Shown in pieces: positions 54,284 through 63,144 of a stretch of 64,000 nucleotides of DNA. The position numbers and the translations under genes were made by a program. Where the stretch lies: positions 1,563,953-1,627,952 of the forward strand of contig NZ_KZ984051.1 of the NCBI RefSeq assembly GCF_003569805.1, in the 5' to 3' direction. Below the pieces are notes generated by a model. It did not search any database, was not told the DNA's origin, and saw only the letters and a program-made list of their open reading frames with translations. Position 1 is the first letter of the stretch, and each line of letters begins with the position of its first letter. Origin of the DNA: Microbacterium halotolerans. Lineage in GTDB: Bacteria > Actinomycetota > Actinomycetes > Actinomycetales > Microbacteriaceae.

Positions 54284-54547
54284 GTGCCGACCCAGACATC
54301 CTCACGAGACCGCTTCGACGACGCGCCCCGCAACCGAGGGCGGGTCGGTGCGCACAGGGCAGAGAAGCCGGGCGGGCGCGGCATCGTCGTCGTGATGTGG
54401 GTCCTGATCGCGATCGTCGTGTTCCTCGCGGCGGGCACCGTCGGCTTCCTCGCCCTGTTCCAGAACAGCTCACTGCTCGGCGCGGCGGACGCGGGTGCGG
54501 CGATCGCCGTGGTCGGTGGCGTGCAGCCGCCGGGCATCGTCGGCTGA
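54284..54547 (+). CDS. Short membrane protein, resembles the N-terminus of LytR_C proteins
   Basis: The 87-residue frame has a charged N-terminus, one transmembrane helix (about 36-58, IVVVMWVLIAIVVFLAAGTV) and a short alanine/glycine tail. The N-terminal part looks like LytR C-terminal-domain proteins often found after DUF3263, but the extracellular LytR_C domain (about 100 residues) is missing and a terminator follows. Probably truncated. GTG start at 54284 is inferred. Confidence 0.55.
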   Translation: MPTQTSSRDRFDDAPRNRGRVGAHRAEKPGGRGIVVVMWVLIAIVVFLAAGTVGFLALFQNSSLLGAADAGAAIAVVGGVQPPGIVG

Positions 54548-54560
54548 CGCACGCAGGCAG

Positions 54561-54586
54561 AGCACCGGATGTCGACATCCGGTGCT
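54561..54586 (+). terminator. Perfect 26-bp palindrome terminator
   Basis: AGCACCGGATGTC and its exact complement GACATCCGGTGCT abut at a central GTCGAC, followed by CTTCTC. It separates the preceding gene from the groEL control region. Confidence 0.7.
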
Positions 54587-54620
54587 CTTCTCATCTGTTG
54601 CGGCGAACCTGTCGCTGCGG

Positions 54621-54647
54621 CTTGCACTCGGGGGTGCCGAGTGCCAG
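54621..54647 (+). promoter_or_regulatory. Degenerate CIRCE element over the groEL promoter
   Basis: CTTGCACTC-N9-GAGTGCCAG matches CIRCE with three departures. Within it TTGCAC (54622-54627) and CAGAAT (54645-54650) lie 17 bp apart as a likely -35/-10 pair, so HrcA bound here would block the polymerase. Confidence 0.6.
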
Positions 54648-54655
54648 AATGCGTA

Positions 54656-54682
54656 TTAGCACTCCCCAGTTCGGAGTGCTAA
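54656..54682 (+). promoter_or_regulatory. Perfect CIRCE operator of groEL
   Basis: TTAGCACTC-N9-GAGTGCTAA is an exact match to the HrcA operator, 37 bp before the groEL ATG and just downstream of the proposed transcription start. Confidence 0.95.
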
Positions 54683-56341
<1,659 letters not shown>

Positions 56342-56359
56342 TTCAGAAGCCTGAGGCAC

Positions 56360-56398
56360 ATGGGGCGGCTCCTTCCTTCGGGGAAGGAGCCGCCCCAT
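56360..56398. terminator. Terminator between groEL and the WXG100 gene
   Basis: Perfect 17-bp GC-rich arms (56360-56376 and 56382-56398) around a five-base TTCGG loop, between convergent genes. Confidence 0.85.
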
Positions 56399-56405
56399 CG
56401 CTCTG

Positions 56406-56693
56406 TCAGCGGAACATGGCGACGGCGCTCTGCTCAGCGTCCGCATAGCTGGTGCCGGCGGCCGCGAGGGCGGCGCCCAGTGCAGTGAGTGCTTCGTCGA
56501 GGCGCACCTGCACGGAGCGCCATTCCTCAGCGCTGGCCTGGAACGCGGCGGCGGCCTGACCGGTCCACGATCGCTGCAGGTCGGCGAGCTGCCCGTGCAG
56601 CAGACCTGATTCCGATTGCATGCGGCCGACGGTGGCCTGGATGGCCGAGGCCTTCGTCTGCACCTCTTCGCTGTCGACGGTGTACATGGGCAT
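56406..56693 (-). CDS. WXG100 family protein (ESAT-6-like)
   Basis: The 95-residue helical hairpin protein has the central W-x-G turn at 43-45 (RSWTGQAAAAFQASAEEW) and the length of type VII secretion substrates. No EccC/EssC ATPase or partner gene is in the window. It stands alone between groEL and tdk. Confidence 0.88.
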   Translation of the reverse strand: MPMYTVDSEEVQTKASAIQATVGRMQSESGLLHGQLADLQRSWTGQAAAAFQASAEEWRSVQVRLDEALTALGAALAAAGTSYADAEQSAVAMFR

Positions 56694-56867
56694 GGTGCTC
56701 TCCTTCTGGTACCGGGCGGAATCTGTGCAGCCACGCTACGAACCCGACCCGCCGCTGCGGCAGGGCAACCGGTGCCTGTGGACGCGAAAGCCGAGAAATC
56801 GAGCCCTGTGAGGGAAGGGCCGTCCGGATGGGGGAAGCTCGTCGCTCGCGTTCAGTAGGCTGGAGAG

Positions 56868-57527
56868 GTGGCGAAACTGTACTTCCGATACGGGGCGATG
56901 AACTCGGGGAAGTCCACCGCGTTGCTGCAGGCGGCCTTCAACTACGTCGAGCGTGGTCAAGCCGTGCTGCTGGCGAAACCGGCGATCGACACCAAAGCAG
57001 TGGATGAGATCTCCTCGCGCCTCGGCGTCTCACAGGCCGTCGACTTCCTGATCGGCCCCGCTGACGACGCGCGCGAGCGATTCCTCGCGGAGCGAGACGC
57101 CTACCGCCGACGGGCCTCCGACGCGCTGATCGAGTCGGAGGCTCCGCGCGATATCGCCTGCCTGCTCGTGGACGAGGCGCAGTTCCTCGCACCTGCGCAG
57201 GTCGATGCTCTCTTCCGCGTCGCCGTCGAGGACGATGTTCCCGTCATGGCCTACGGCATCCGGACCGACTTCCGCACGGCGGCCTTCCCTGGGTCGGCTC
57301 GTCTGCTCGAGATCGCGCACTCTCTCGAAGAGCTCAAGACGGTGTGCCGCTGCGGGCGCAAGGCGCTGTTCAACGGCCGCCTCGTCGGCGGGAGGTTCGT
57401 GTTCGACGGCGACCAGGTCGCGATCGACGCCGAGGGAGCGGCCGCGCTCGACGATCACCTCGTCACATACGAGTCTCTCTGCGGCGCCTGCTACCTGAGC
57501 GAGTCGGGCGGCGTGCTCGCTCCGTAG
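56868..57527 (+). CDS. tdk: Thymidine kinase
   Basis: The 219-residue enzyme phosphorylates thymidine. P-loop GAMNSGKSTALLQ, DEAQFL catalytic region, a lid with VCRCGRKALFNGR and CGACY zinc cysteines. GTG at 56868 (VAKLYFRYG). Confidence 0.94.
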   Translation: MAKLYFRYGAMNSGKSTALLQAAFNYVERGQAVLLAKPAIDTKAVDEISSRLGVSQAVDFLIGPADDARERFLAERDAYRRRASDALIESEAPRDIACLLVDEAQFLAPAQVDALFRVAVEDDVPVMAYGIRTDFRTAAFPGSARLLEIAHSLEELKTVCRCGRKALFNGRLVGGRFVFDGDQVAIDAEGAAALDDHLVTYESLCGACYLSESGGVLAP

Positions 57528-57539
57528 CCCGGCCTCGCC

Positions 57540-57613
57540 GAGCGTGTCCCTTTGTGCCGAGCGTGTCACTTGCATCCGGGAACAAGCTGCACACTCGAAC
57601 ACAAGGTGCACTC
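57540..57613. repeat. Nested imperfect palindrome between convergent genes
   Basis: Two related left arms (GAGCGTGTCCCTTTGTG at 57540 and GAGCGTGTCACTTG at 57559) face two right arms (CAAGCTGCACACTC at 57583 and CACAAGGTGCACTC at 57600). Pairing is imperfect (10 of 14 in the inner pair). The build recalls the other palindromic elements of the window. Confidence 0.4.
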
Positions 57614-57663
57614 CGTTGGCGGGGTGCGCGCAGAGGAGGTGCCGGGCGCGCACTCCGCCGTCG

Positions 57664-58227
57664 TCAGACGCGCAGGTCGTCGAGCAGCGCCTCGATGTGC
57701 GCGGCCATATCGACGCTCGCGTCGAGCAGGAACTGCGTCTGCAGGCCGTCGGTTGCGGCGATGACGAGCGCCGCGACGGCATCCGGATCGAAGGTCGTCC
57801 GAAGCGTGCCATCGCTCTGCCCGGTGCGCAGGGACTCGGCGAAGCGCCGCCGCAGCCGCGCGTAGCGTTCGGTGAAATAGCCGTGCGCCGGATGCGCGGG
57901 ATCGGCTGCCTCGACCGAAAGCTGGGCGTAGAGCTGCACGAGGCCTGGCACTTCCGCATTGTGCGCGACGATGCGGACCAGATCGTCGAGGGTGTCAGTG
58001 CTGGGGGAAGCGCTGTCGACCTCGTCGCGCTTCATCAGGACGGCGGCGAACAACTCGTCCTTGCTGCCGAAGTAGTGCAGCAATCCCGCCTGGCTGAGGC
58101 CGACCGCCTCGGCGATCTCGCGGACCGACGCGCCGCGGTAACCGTGCCGTGCGACCACGTCGAGCGCCACCGTGAGGATCTCCTCGCGCTTGGCGATGCC
58201 CTTCGCGTACGCGCCCCGCTGTGCCAT
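57664..58227 (-). CDS. TetR-family regulator divergent from the GH3 gene
   Basis: The 187-residue protein has a TetR DNA-binding domain (about 9-55; REEILTVALDVVARHGYRGA ... VGLSQAGLLHYFGSKDEL) and a C-terminal domain of the TetR_C_6 kind. ATG at 58227 (MAQRGAYAKG) is preferred to earlier in-frame ATGs that would reach into the control region. It probably represses the adjacent beta-glucosidase. Confidence 0.87.
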   Translation of the reverse strand: MAQRGAYAKGIAKREEILTVALDVVARHGYRGASVREIAEAVGLSQAGLLHYFGSKDELFAAVLMKRDEVDSASPSTDTLDDLVRIVAHNAEVPGLVQLYAQLSVEAADPAHPAHGYFTERYARLRRRFAESLRTGQSDGTLRTTFDPDAVAALVIAATDGLQTQFLLDASVDMAAHIEALLDDLRV

Positions 58228-58252
58228 GTCCTCATTAAAGCCGAACCGCACT

Positions 58253-58271
58253 TGTTCTTCAAAAGCGAACA
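58253..58271. promoter_or_regulatory. Candidate TetR operator
   Basis: TGTTC-N9-GAACA is a 19-bp inverted repeat in the 87-bp gap between the divergent TetR and GH3 genes. Confidence 0.45.
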
Positions 58272-58314
58272 GCATAAGGTTTTGGGTATTCATTCCTCGA
58301 CCCAATGGAGAGTC

Positions 58315-60582
58315 ATGACCGACGCGTCATTCCCCGACATCTCGGATCTCACGCTGGAGGAGAAGGCAGCGCTCACGAGCGGGCTCGACTTCTGGCGTCT
58401 CAAAAGCATCGAGCGCCTCGGTGTGCCGAGCATCATGGTCGCCGACGGCCCGCATGGACTGCGCAAACAGGCGGGTGCGAGCGATCACCTGGGCCTGAAC
58501 GCTTCCGTGCCTGCAACCTGCTTCCCACCGGCGGTCGGTCTCGGTGCGTCGTGGGATCCGGATCTGGCGCGCCGGGTCGGTGAAGCGATCGGCCGGGAAG
58601 CGGCGATCGAGGATATCGCGGTCGTGCTCGGTCCTGGTGTGAACATCAAGCGCTCCGTGCTGTGCGGCCGCAACTTCGAGTACTTCTCGGAGGACCCGAT
58701 CCTCGCTTCCGACATGGGGTCGGGTATCGTGCGGGGCATCCAGTCACACGGTGTGGGTACATCGCTGAAGCACTTCGCGGCGAACAATCAGGAGACCGAC
58801 CGGATGCGCACGTCGAGCGACGTCGAGCCTCGGCCGCTGCGCGAGATCTACCTGCGCGCGTTCCAGGGCGTGGTCGAGGACACCCAGCCGTGGACGGTGA
58901 TGTGCTCCTACAACCGCGTCAACGGCGTGTACGCGTCGGAGGATCCGTTCCTGCTCAGCCAGGTGCTTCGCGACGAATGGGGCTTCGGAGGCCTCGTCGT
59001 CAGCGACTGGGGCGCGTCCAACGTGCGCACCGAGGGCATCAGGGCCGGTATGGATCTGGAGATGCCCGCCTCAGGAGGACTCACCGACCGCCAGCTCGTC
59101 GATGCGGTGAGGGTCGGCGCACTCGACGAGGCCGACCTCGATCGTTCGGCCGAGCGTGTGCTGAACCTCATCCGCCGCGCGAATGAGCGCGCCGCGGCGG
59201 AGGGCGCGCTCGACGTCGACGCCCACCACGCGCTGGCTCGAGAGGCCGCGGGTCGTTCCATCGTTCTGCTGAAGAACTCCGGCGGCGTGCTGCCGCTGAA
59301 ACCGGAGCAGAGCATCGCCGTGATCGGTGAGTTCGCCGAGAAGCCGCGTTTCCAGGGCGGCGGCTCGAGTCATATCAACCCGACCCGCGTCGATGTCGCA
59401 CTCGATGCCATTCGCGAGGTCGCCGACGATGTCGTCTACGCGCCGGGGTATGTGCTGCCGGATGCACCGGAGGGCATCGGCATGTCGGGTGCGAAGGCAC
59501 CCCGGCCGCCCGCGGACGTCGTCGAGAGGCTGCGCGCAGAGGCCGTTGCGGCGGCGACCGGTGCGGACGTCGCGCTGGTGTTCGTCGGGCTCCCCGACGA
59601 GGACGAGTCCGAGGGCTTCGACCGCGAGCACATCGACCTGCCGGAGGCGCAGCTAGCGCTGCTCGACGCGGTCGCCCAGGTCAACGACAACGTGGTGGTC
59701 GTGCTCTCGAACGGCGGCGTCGTGGCGCTGCCGTTCGCAGACCGCGTGCCTGCGATCGTCGAGACGTGGCTGCTGGGGCAGGCGGGCGGGTCGGGCGTCG
59801 CCGACGTGCTCTTCGGCGCTGTGAACCCTTCCGGACGTCTCGCCGAGACCTTCCCGCACAGGATCGAGGACACGCCGTCGTACACATCGTTCCCGGGCGC
59901 AGGCCAGCACGTCAGCTACGGCGAGGGCCTGTACGTCGGGTACCGCTGGTACGACGCCCGCACGATGGACGTCGCGTTCCCGTTCGGGCACGGCCTGAGC
60001 TACACGAGCTTCTCCTACGGTGCACCGACGGTGGAGGCGAATGCCGATGGCGGCATCGACGTGACCGTCGACGTGACCAACACCGGATCCGTCGTCGGTC
60101 GTGAGGTCGTGCAGGCCTACGTGGCAGTACCGGGCTCCGCTGTGGAGCGGGCGCCGCGCGAGCTCAAGGCCTTCCGCAGCGTCGAGGTGCAGCCGGGGGA
60201 GACTGCGGCGGTGAGCCTGACGGTGCGCCGGCGCGACTTGGCGTACTGGGAGACGCGCGTGGACCGCTGGATCGTCGAGAGCGGGGAGTACGTCGTCGCA
60301 GTCGGCGCGTCGAGTCGCGATCTGCGCGGCGAGGCGACCGTTGAGCTCTCCGGAGACGAGTTCGTCATCGCGCTCTCACGCGACGCATCGCTCGGGGAGG
60401 CGTTCGCCCATCCGATCGCCGGTCCGATCACCCGTGACGAGCTGATGAAGGGCTGGCTGCGAGAGAGCATGATGATCAACGGCGAGCTTACGCCGATGGG
60501 CAAGGACCTTCCTCTCAGCCGCCTGGTGAGCTTCGGCGCCGATCCGGATGTCGTGGCCCGGATCATCGAAGCCGGCGAGTAG
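58315..60582 (+). CDS. Glycoside hydrolase family 3 beta-glucosidase
   Basis: The 755-residue enzyme has the GH3 N-terminal barrel (about 15-280; catalytic nucleophile Asp in GLVVSDWGA, substrate residues in SLKHFAANNQETDR), the alpha/beta C-domain (LLKNSGGVLPL, GDxDESEGFDRE), and a C-terminal fibronectin III-like domain (GREVVQAYVAVPG, ELKAFRSVEVQPGE). No signal peptide, so it cleaves imported oligosaccharides in the cytoplasm. ATG at 58315 with TGGAG upstream. Confidence 0.93.
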   Translation: MTDASFPDISDLTLEEKAALTSGLDFWRLKSIERLGVPSIMVADGPHGLRKQAGASDHLGLNASVPATCFPPAVGLGASWDPDLARRVGEAIGREAAIEDIAVVLGPGVNIKRSVLCGRNFEYFSEDPILASDMGSGIVRGIQSHGVGTSLKHFAANNQETDRMRTSSDVEPRPLREIYLRAFQGVVEDTQPWTVMCSYNRVNGVYASEDPFLLSQVLRDEWGFGGLVVSDWGASNVRTEGIRAGMDLEMPASGGLTDRQLVDAVRVGALDEADLDRSAERVLNLIRRANERAAAEGALDVDAHHALAREAAGRSIVLLKNSGGVLPLKPEQSIAVIGEFAEKPRFQGGGSSHINPTRVDVALDAIREVADDVVYAPGYVLPDAPEGIGMSGAKAPRPPADVVERLRAEAVAAATGADVALVFVGLPDEDESEGFDREHIDLPEAQLALLDAVAQVNDNVVVVLSNGGVVALPFADRVPAIVETWLLGQAGGSGVADVLFGAVNPSGRLAETFPHRIEDTPSYTSFPGAGQHVSYGEGLYVGYRWYDARTMDVAFPFGHGLSYTSFSYGAPTVEANADGGIDVTVDVTNTGSVVGREVVQAYVAVPGSAVERAPRELKAFRSVEVQPGETAAVSLTVRRRDLAYWETRVDRWIVESGEYVVAVGASSRDLRGEATVELSGDEFVIALSRDASLGEAFAHPIAGPITRDELMKGWLRESMMINGELTPMGKDLPLSRLVSFGADPDVVARIIEAGE

Positions 60583-60795
60583 GAGCGGGCGCGGAGTCCT
60601 GCTGCACCGCCACGGTGTGTTTCGGTTCGGCCAGTGCACGATCGGCGGTTGTCGGGGTCGGCCATGTTGTCGGCGGCGTCGTCCCATCCGAAGCGCTCGA
60701 ACGATCGCAGATGCGCTGCGATGAAGAGATCGTTGGCCACCGGGAATCGCCTGCCCCTCGTCGAGTCCGACGGATCTATCATCGATCCAGGCCTT
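60583..60795. other. Intergenic stretch with a possible gene remnant on the minus strand
   Basis: No complete gene is seen. On the minus strand from 60782 a frame reads IDPSDSTRGRRFPVANDLF and IAAHLRSFERFGWDDAADNM, which looks like former coding sequence, then degenerates and runs into the GH3 antisense. I could not assign it. Confidence 0.3.
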
Positions 60796-60835
60796 GTCAC
60801 ATGCTGGTGACGAAGCAACTATGTCACTAGTGACA
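60796..60835 (+). promoter_or_regulatory. Two PadR operator-like palindromes
   Basis: GTCAC-N6-GTGAC (60796-60811) and the perfect TGTCACTAGTGACA (60822-60835) share the GTCAC/GTGAC half-sites, with centres 25 bp apart, directly upstream of the padR start. A likely autoregulatory site. Confidence 0.65.
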
Positions 60836-60850
60836 GAGTGTGGAGAAGTT

Positions 60851-61471
60851 GTGGCGAAACTCAACCTGCTGGAATCCGTCCTCCTGGGCATCATCATGCG
60901 AAAGCCGAGCGCCGGGTACGACATCCGGAGATACCTCGAGCAGTCCGGCCGGATCTACGGCTATGTGCCGCAGTCGTCGCAGATCTACCGGCAGCTGGCC
61001 AAACTCGTCGAGCGGGGGCTCATCTCCTTCGAAGTGGACGGTTCGCGAAGCGGTCCCGACGCGAAGGTCTATTCGTTCACATCGGAGGGGTGGGGCGCCT
61101 ACCTCGATTGGATCGAGGCGCCCTTCGTGCCGTCCGAACGCCCGCTGGATGCGCATTTCCAACTCCACTTCACCCTGGCAGGCGTGGTCTCGCCGGTCAT
61201 CGCGCTGCGCCTGGTCGAAACCGAGCTGGCGTTCCGCGAGGAGCAGGAGGCGACGTGGGAGCCGGATGCCCAGTTCATCCGAGGCACGGGCTCCGTCATC
61301 GACGACGAATGGATGGATGAGGTCTACCACCTCGGCGATGCGCGCGGCAACATGCTCGCCAGCGCGCACATCTCCTGGCTGCGCACCACGGCGCGGCGAC
61401 TGCGCCGGTACATCGAGCGCACGGGTGCCGTCTGGCCGGATCCGGCGTGGGAGGCGCGGCGCCCGCAGTGA
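60851..61471 (+). CDS. PadR-family transcriptional regulator
   Basis: The 206-residue protein has the PadR winged helix (about 1-85; LNLLESVLLGIIMRKPSAGY, QSSQIYRQLAKLVERGLI) and a C-terminal four-helix domain of the Vir/AphA-like kind. GTG at 60851 has GGAG six nt upstream, better than the earlier in-frame ATGs, which lie within the operator palindromes. It probably controls itself and the transporter genes after it. Confidence 0.85.
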   Translation: MAKLNLLESVLLGIIMRKPSAGYDIRRYLEQSGRIYGYVPQSSQIYRQLAKLVERGLISFEVDGSRSGPDAKVYSFTSEGWGAYLDWIEAPFVPSERPLDAHFQLHFTLAGVVSPVIALRLVETELAFREEQEATWEPDAQFIRGTGSVIDDEWMDEVYHLGDARGNMLASAHISWLRTTARRLRRYIERTGAVWPDPAWEARRPQ

Positions 61472-61481
61472 CGCGCACTGT

Positions 61482-61493
61482 GTGAGATCTCAC
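61482..61493 (+). promoter_or_regulatory. Perfect 12-bp palindrome upstream of the transporter promoter
   Basis: GTGAGATCTCAC lies 12 bp before the -35 of the SBP gene. Its half-site differs from the PadR palindromes, so a different regulator may bind. Confidence 0.45.
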
Positions 61494-61504
61494 GCATCTT
61501 TGTC

Positions 61505-61533
61505 TTGTCGGAGTATGTGCAAAGTGCTAATCT
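61505..61533 (+). promoter_or_regulatory. Promoter of the second family-5 transporter
   Basis: TTGTCG (61505-61510) and TAATCT (61528-61533) are 17 bp apart, giving a start near 61540 and a 45-nt leader. Confidence 0.55.
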
Positions 61534-61584
61534 CTCCTGAGTCGGTGCAGATGCCGACGGATTCACACAGACGAAGGGGTGCTT

Positions 61585-63129
61585 GTGAAGAGAGTGACCC
61601 GCACCGGTGGCACGATGCTGTTGGCCGGCGCGACCGCGATAGGACTCGCCGCGTGCGCGTCGACGGGAGGAGCGGCGCCGAAGGAGGACTGGTCGACGCT
61701 CACGATCGCGGCCGTCACGGAGCCGACGAGCTTCGACCCCGCGCAGGCCGCTGAGGCGAACTTCGCGCAGTACTTCCAGCCGGTGTTCGACACGCTGATC
61801 CGGCGCATGCCGGACGGCGAGCTCGCACCGATGCTGGCGACCGCCTGGAGTCTGTCGGACGACGGATTGACTGCGACGCTCGATCTGCGCGATGATGTCA
61901 CGTTCTCCGACGGGGAGGAGTTCACTCCGGAGGTCGCTGAGCTGAACCTCGAGCGCTTCCGGGATTCCGGCGGTCCGTTCTCCGCGAATCTCGCGAACAT
62001 GACCGATGCCGTGGTCGTCGACGACGACACCATCGAACTGCAGTTCTCCGAGCCGGATCCGGACATCTTCCAGTACCTCGGCAACAGCGCCGGCTATATG
62101 GCCAGCCCCGCACAGTTCGACAGCGACGCCGTCGACACGGTGCCGATCGGATCCGGACCCTACGAGCTCATACGCAGCGAGACGGTAGCAGGCGACCGCT
62201 ACAGCTATGTCAAGCGCGACGACTACTGGGACGAAGACGCCGAGTGGGACTGGTTCGAGAATCTCGTGATCCGACCGATGAACGACTCGTCCGCGCGCAT
62301 GAACGCGATGAAGTCGGGTGAGGTCGACACCGGCATCATCGAGCCGAAGCAGATTCCCGAGGCTGAGAAATCGGGGCTGAACGTGACCACGTTCCAGGTG
62401 AACTGGTACGGGTTGTCGATCTTCGACCGCGCCGGGGAGATCGTCCCCGCGCTCGCCGACGCGCGGGTGCGACAGGCGATGAACTACGCCATCAACGGCG
62501 AAGCGATCCTGAAGGCGGTCGACCTCGGCTACGGCGAGCCCACCGATCAGACGTTCAACGTCGACTCGGAGGCGTACGAGCCCGAGTACGACGACTACTA
62601 CTCCTACGACCCAGACAGAGCCGGCGAGCTCCTCGCCGAGGCAGGCTACGAGGACGGCTTCTCGATCACGATGCCGAGCAGCTCGAGCATGGATCCAGCC
62701 ATGCTCGCCGCGGTGGGACAGAACCTCGGGGCGGTCGGGATCGACGTCACGTTCCAAGAGGTCGCTCCGGCCGACTTCATCCCGTCACTGCGGCAGGGCA
62801 AGTTCGCCGTCACCTGGATGTCGTTCGCCCAACCGCCCACCGCATGGGGGACCATCAGCCGGTTCCTGCTCCCCGGCTCAGCGTGGAACGTCTACAAGAC
62901 GCAGGACGACCGCGTCGACGCCGCCTCGGACGCGGCACTGGAGAACCTCACGGATCCGGATGCGTACGAAGAGGCGGTCCAGCAGATCAACGCCGTGGCC
63001 GTTGAGGACGCCTGGAACGTGGTGTTCTACCGCGTGCAACAGGGTGTCGTCTCGCGCAACGGCCTCACCGCGGTCGGCCAGGCCGGCCAGGCTGCGCCCT
63101 CCATCTACAACTACACGCTCGACGAGTGA
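61585..63129 (+). CDS. ABC transporter substrate-binding lipoprotein (family 5)
   Basis: The 514-residue lipoprotein has lipobox GLAACAS (Cys about 23) and the SBP_bac_5 fold: VTEPTSFDPAQAAEANFAQY, ATAWSLSDDGLTATLDLRDD, GSGPYELIRSE. Family members bind peptides or oligosaccharides; the nearby GH3 favours a sugar but does not prove it. GTG at 61585 with AAGGGG upstream; another GTG two codons earlier is possible. Confidence 0.9.
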   Translation: MKRVTRTGGTMLLAGATAIGLAACASTGGAAPKEDWSTLTIAAVTEPTSFDPAQAAEANFAQYFQPVFDTLIRRMPDGELAPMLATAWSLSDDGLTATLDLRDDVTFSDGEEFTPEVAELNLERFRDSGGPFSANLANMTDAVVVDDDTIELQFSEPDPDIFQYLGNSAGYMASPAQFDSDAVDTVPIGSGPYELIRSETVAGDRYSYVKRDDYWDEDAEWDWFENLVIRPMNDSSARMNAMKSGEVDTGIIEPKQIPEAEKSGLNVTTFQVNWYGLSIFDRAGEIVPALADARVRQAMNYAINGEAILKAVDLGYGEPTDQTFNVDSEAYEPEYDDYYSYDPDRAGELLAEAGYEDGFSITMPSSSSMDPAMLAAVGQNLGAVGIDVTFQEVAPADFIPSLRQGKFAVTWMSFAQPPTAWGTISRFLLPGSAWNVYKTQDDRVDAASDAALENLTDPDAYEEAVQQINAVAVEDAWNVVFYRVQQGVVSRNGLTAVGQAGQAAPSIYNYTLDE

Positions 63130-63144
63130 CGACAGGAGACAACC

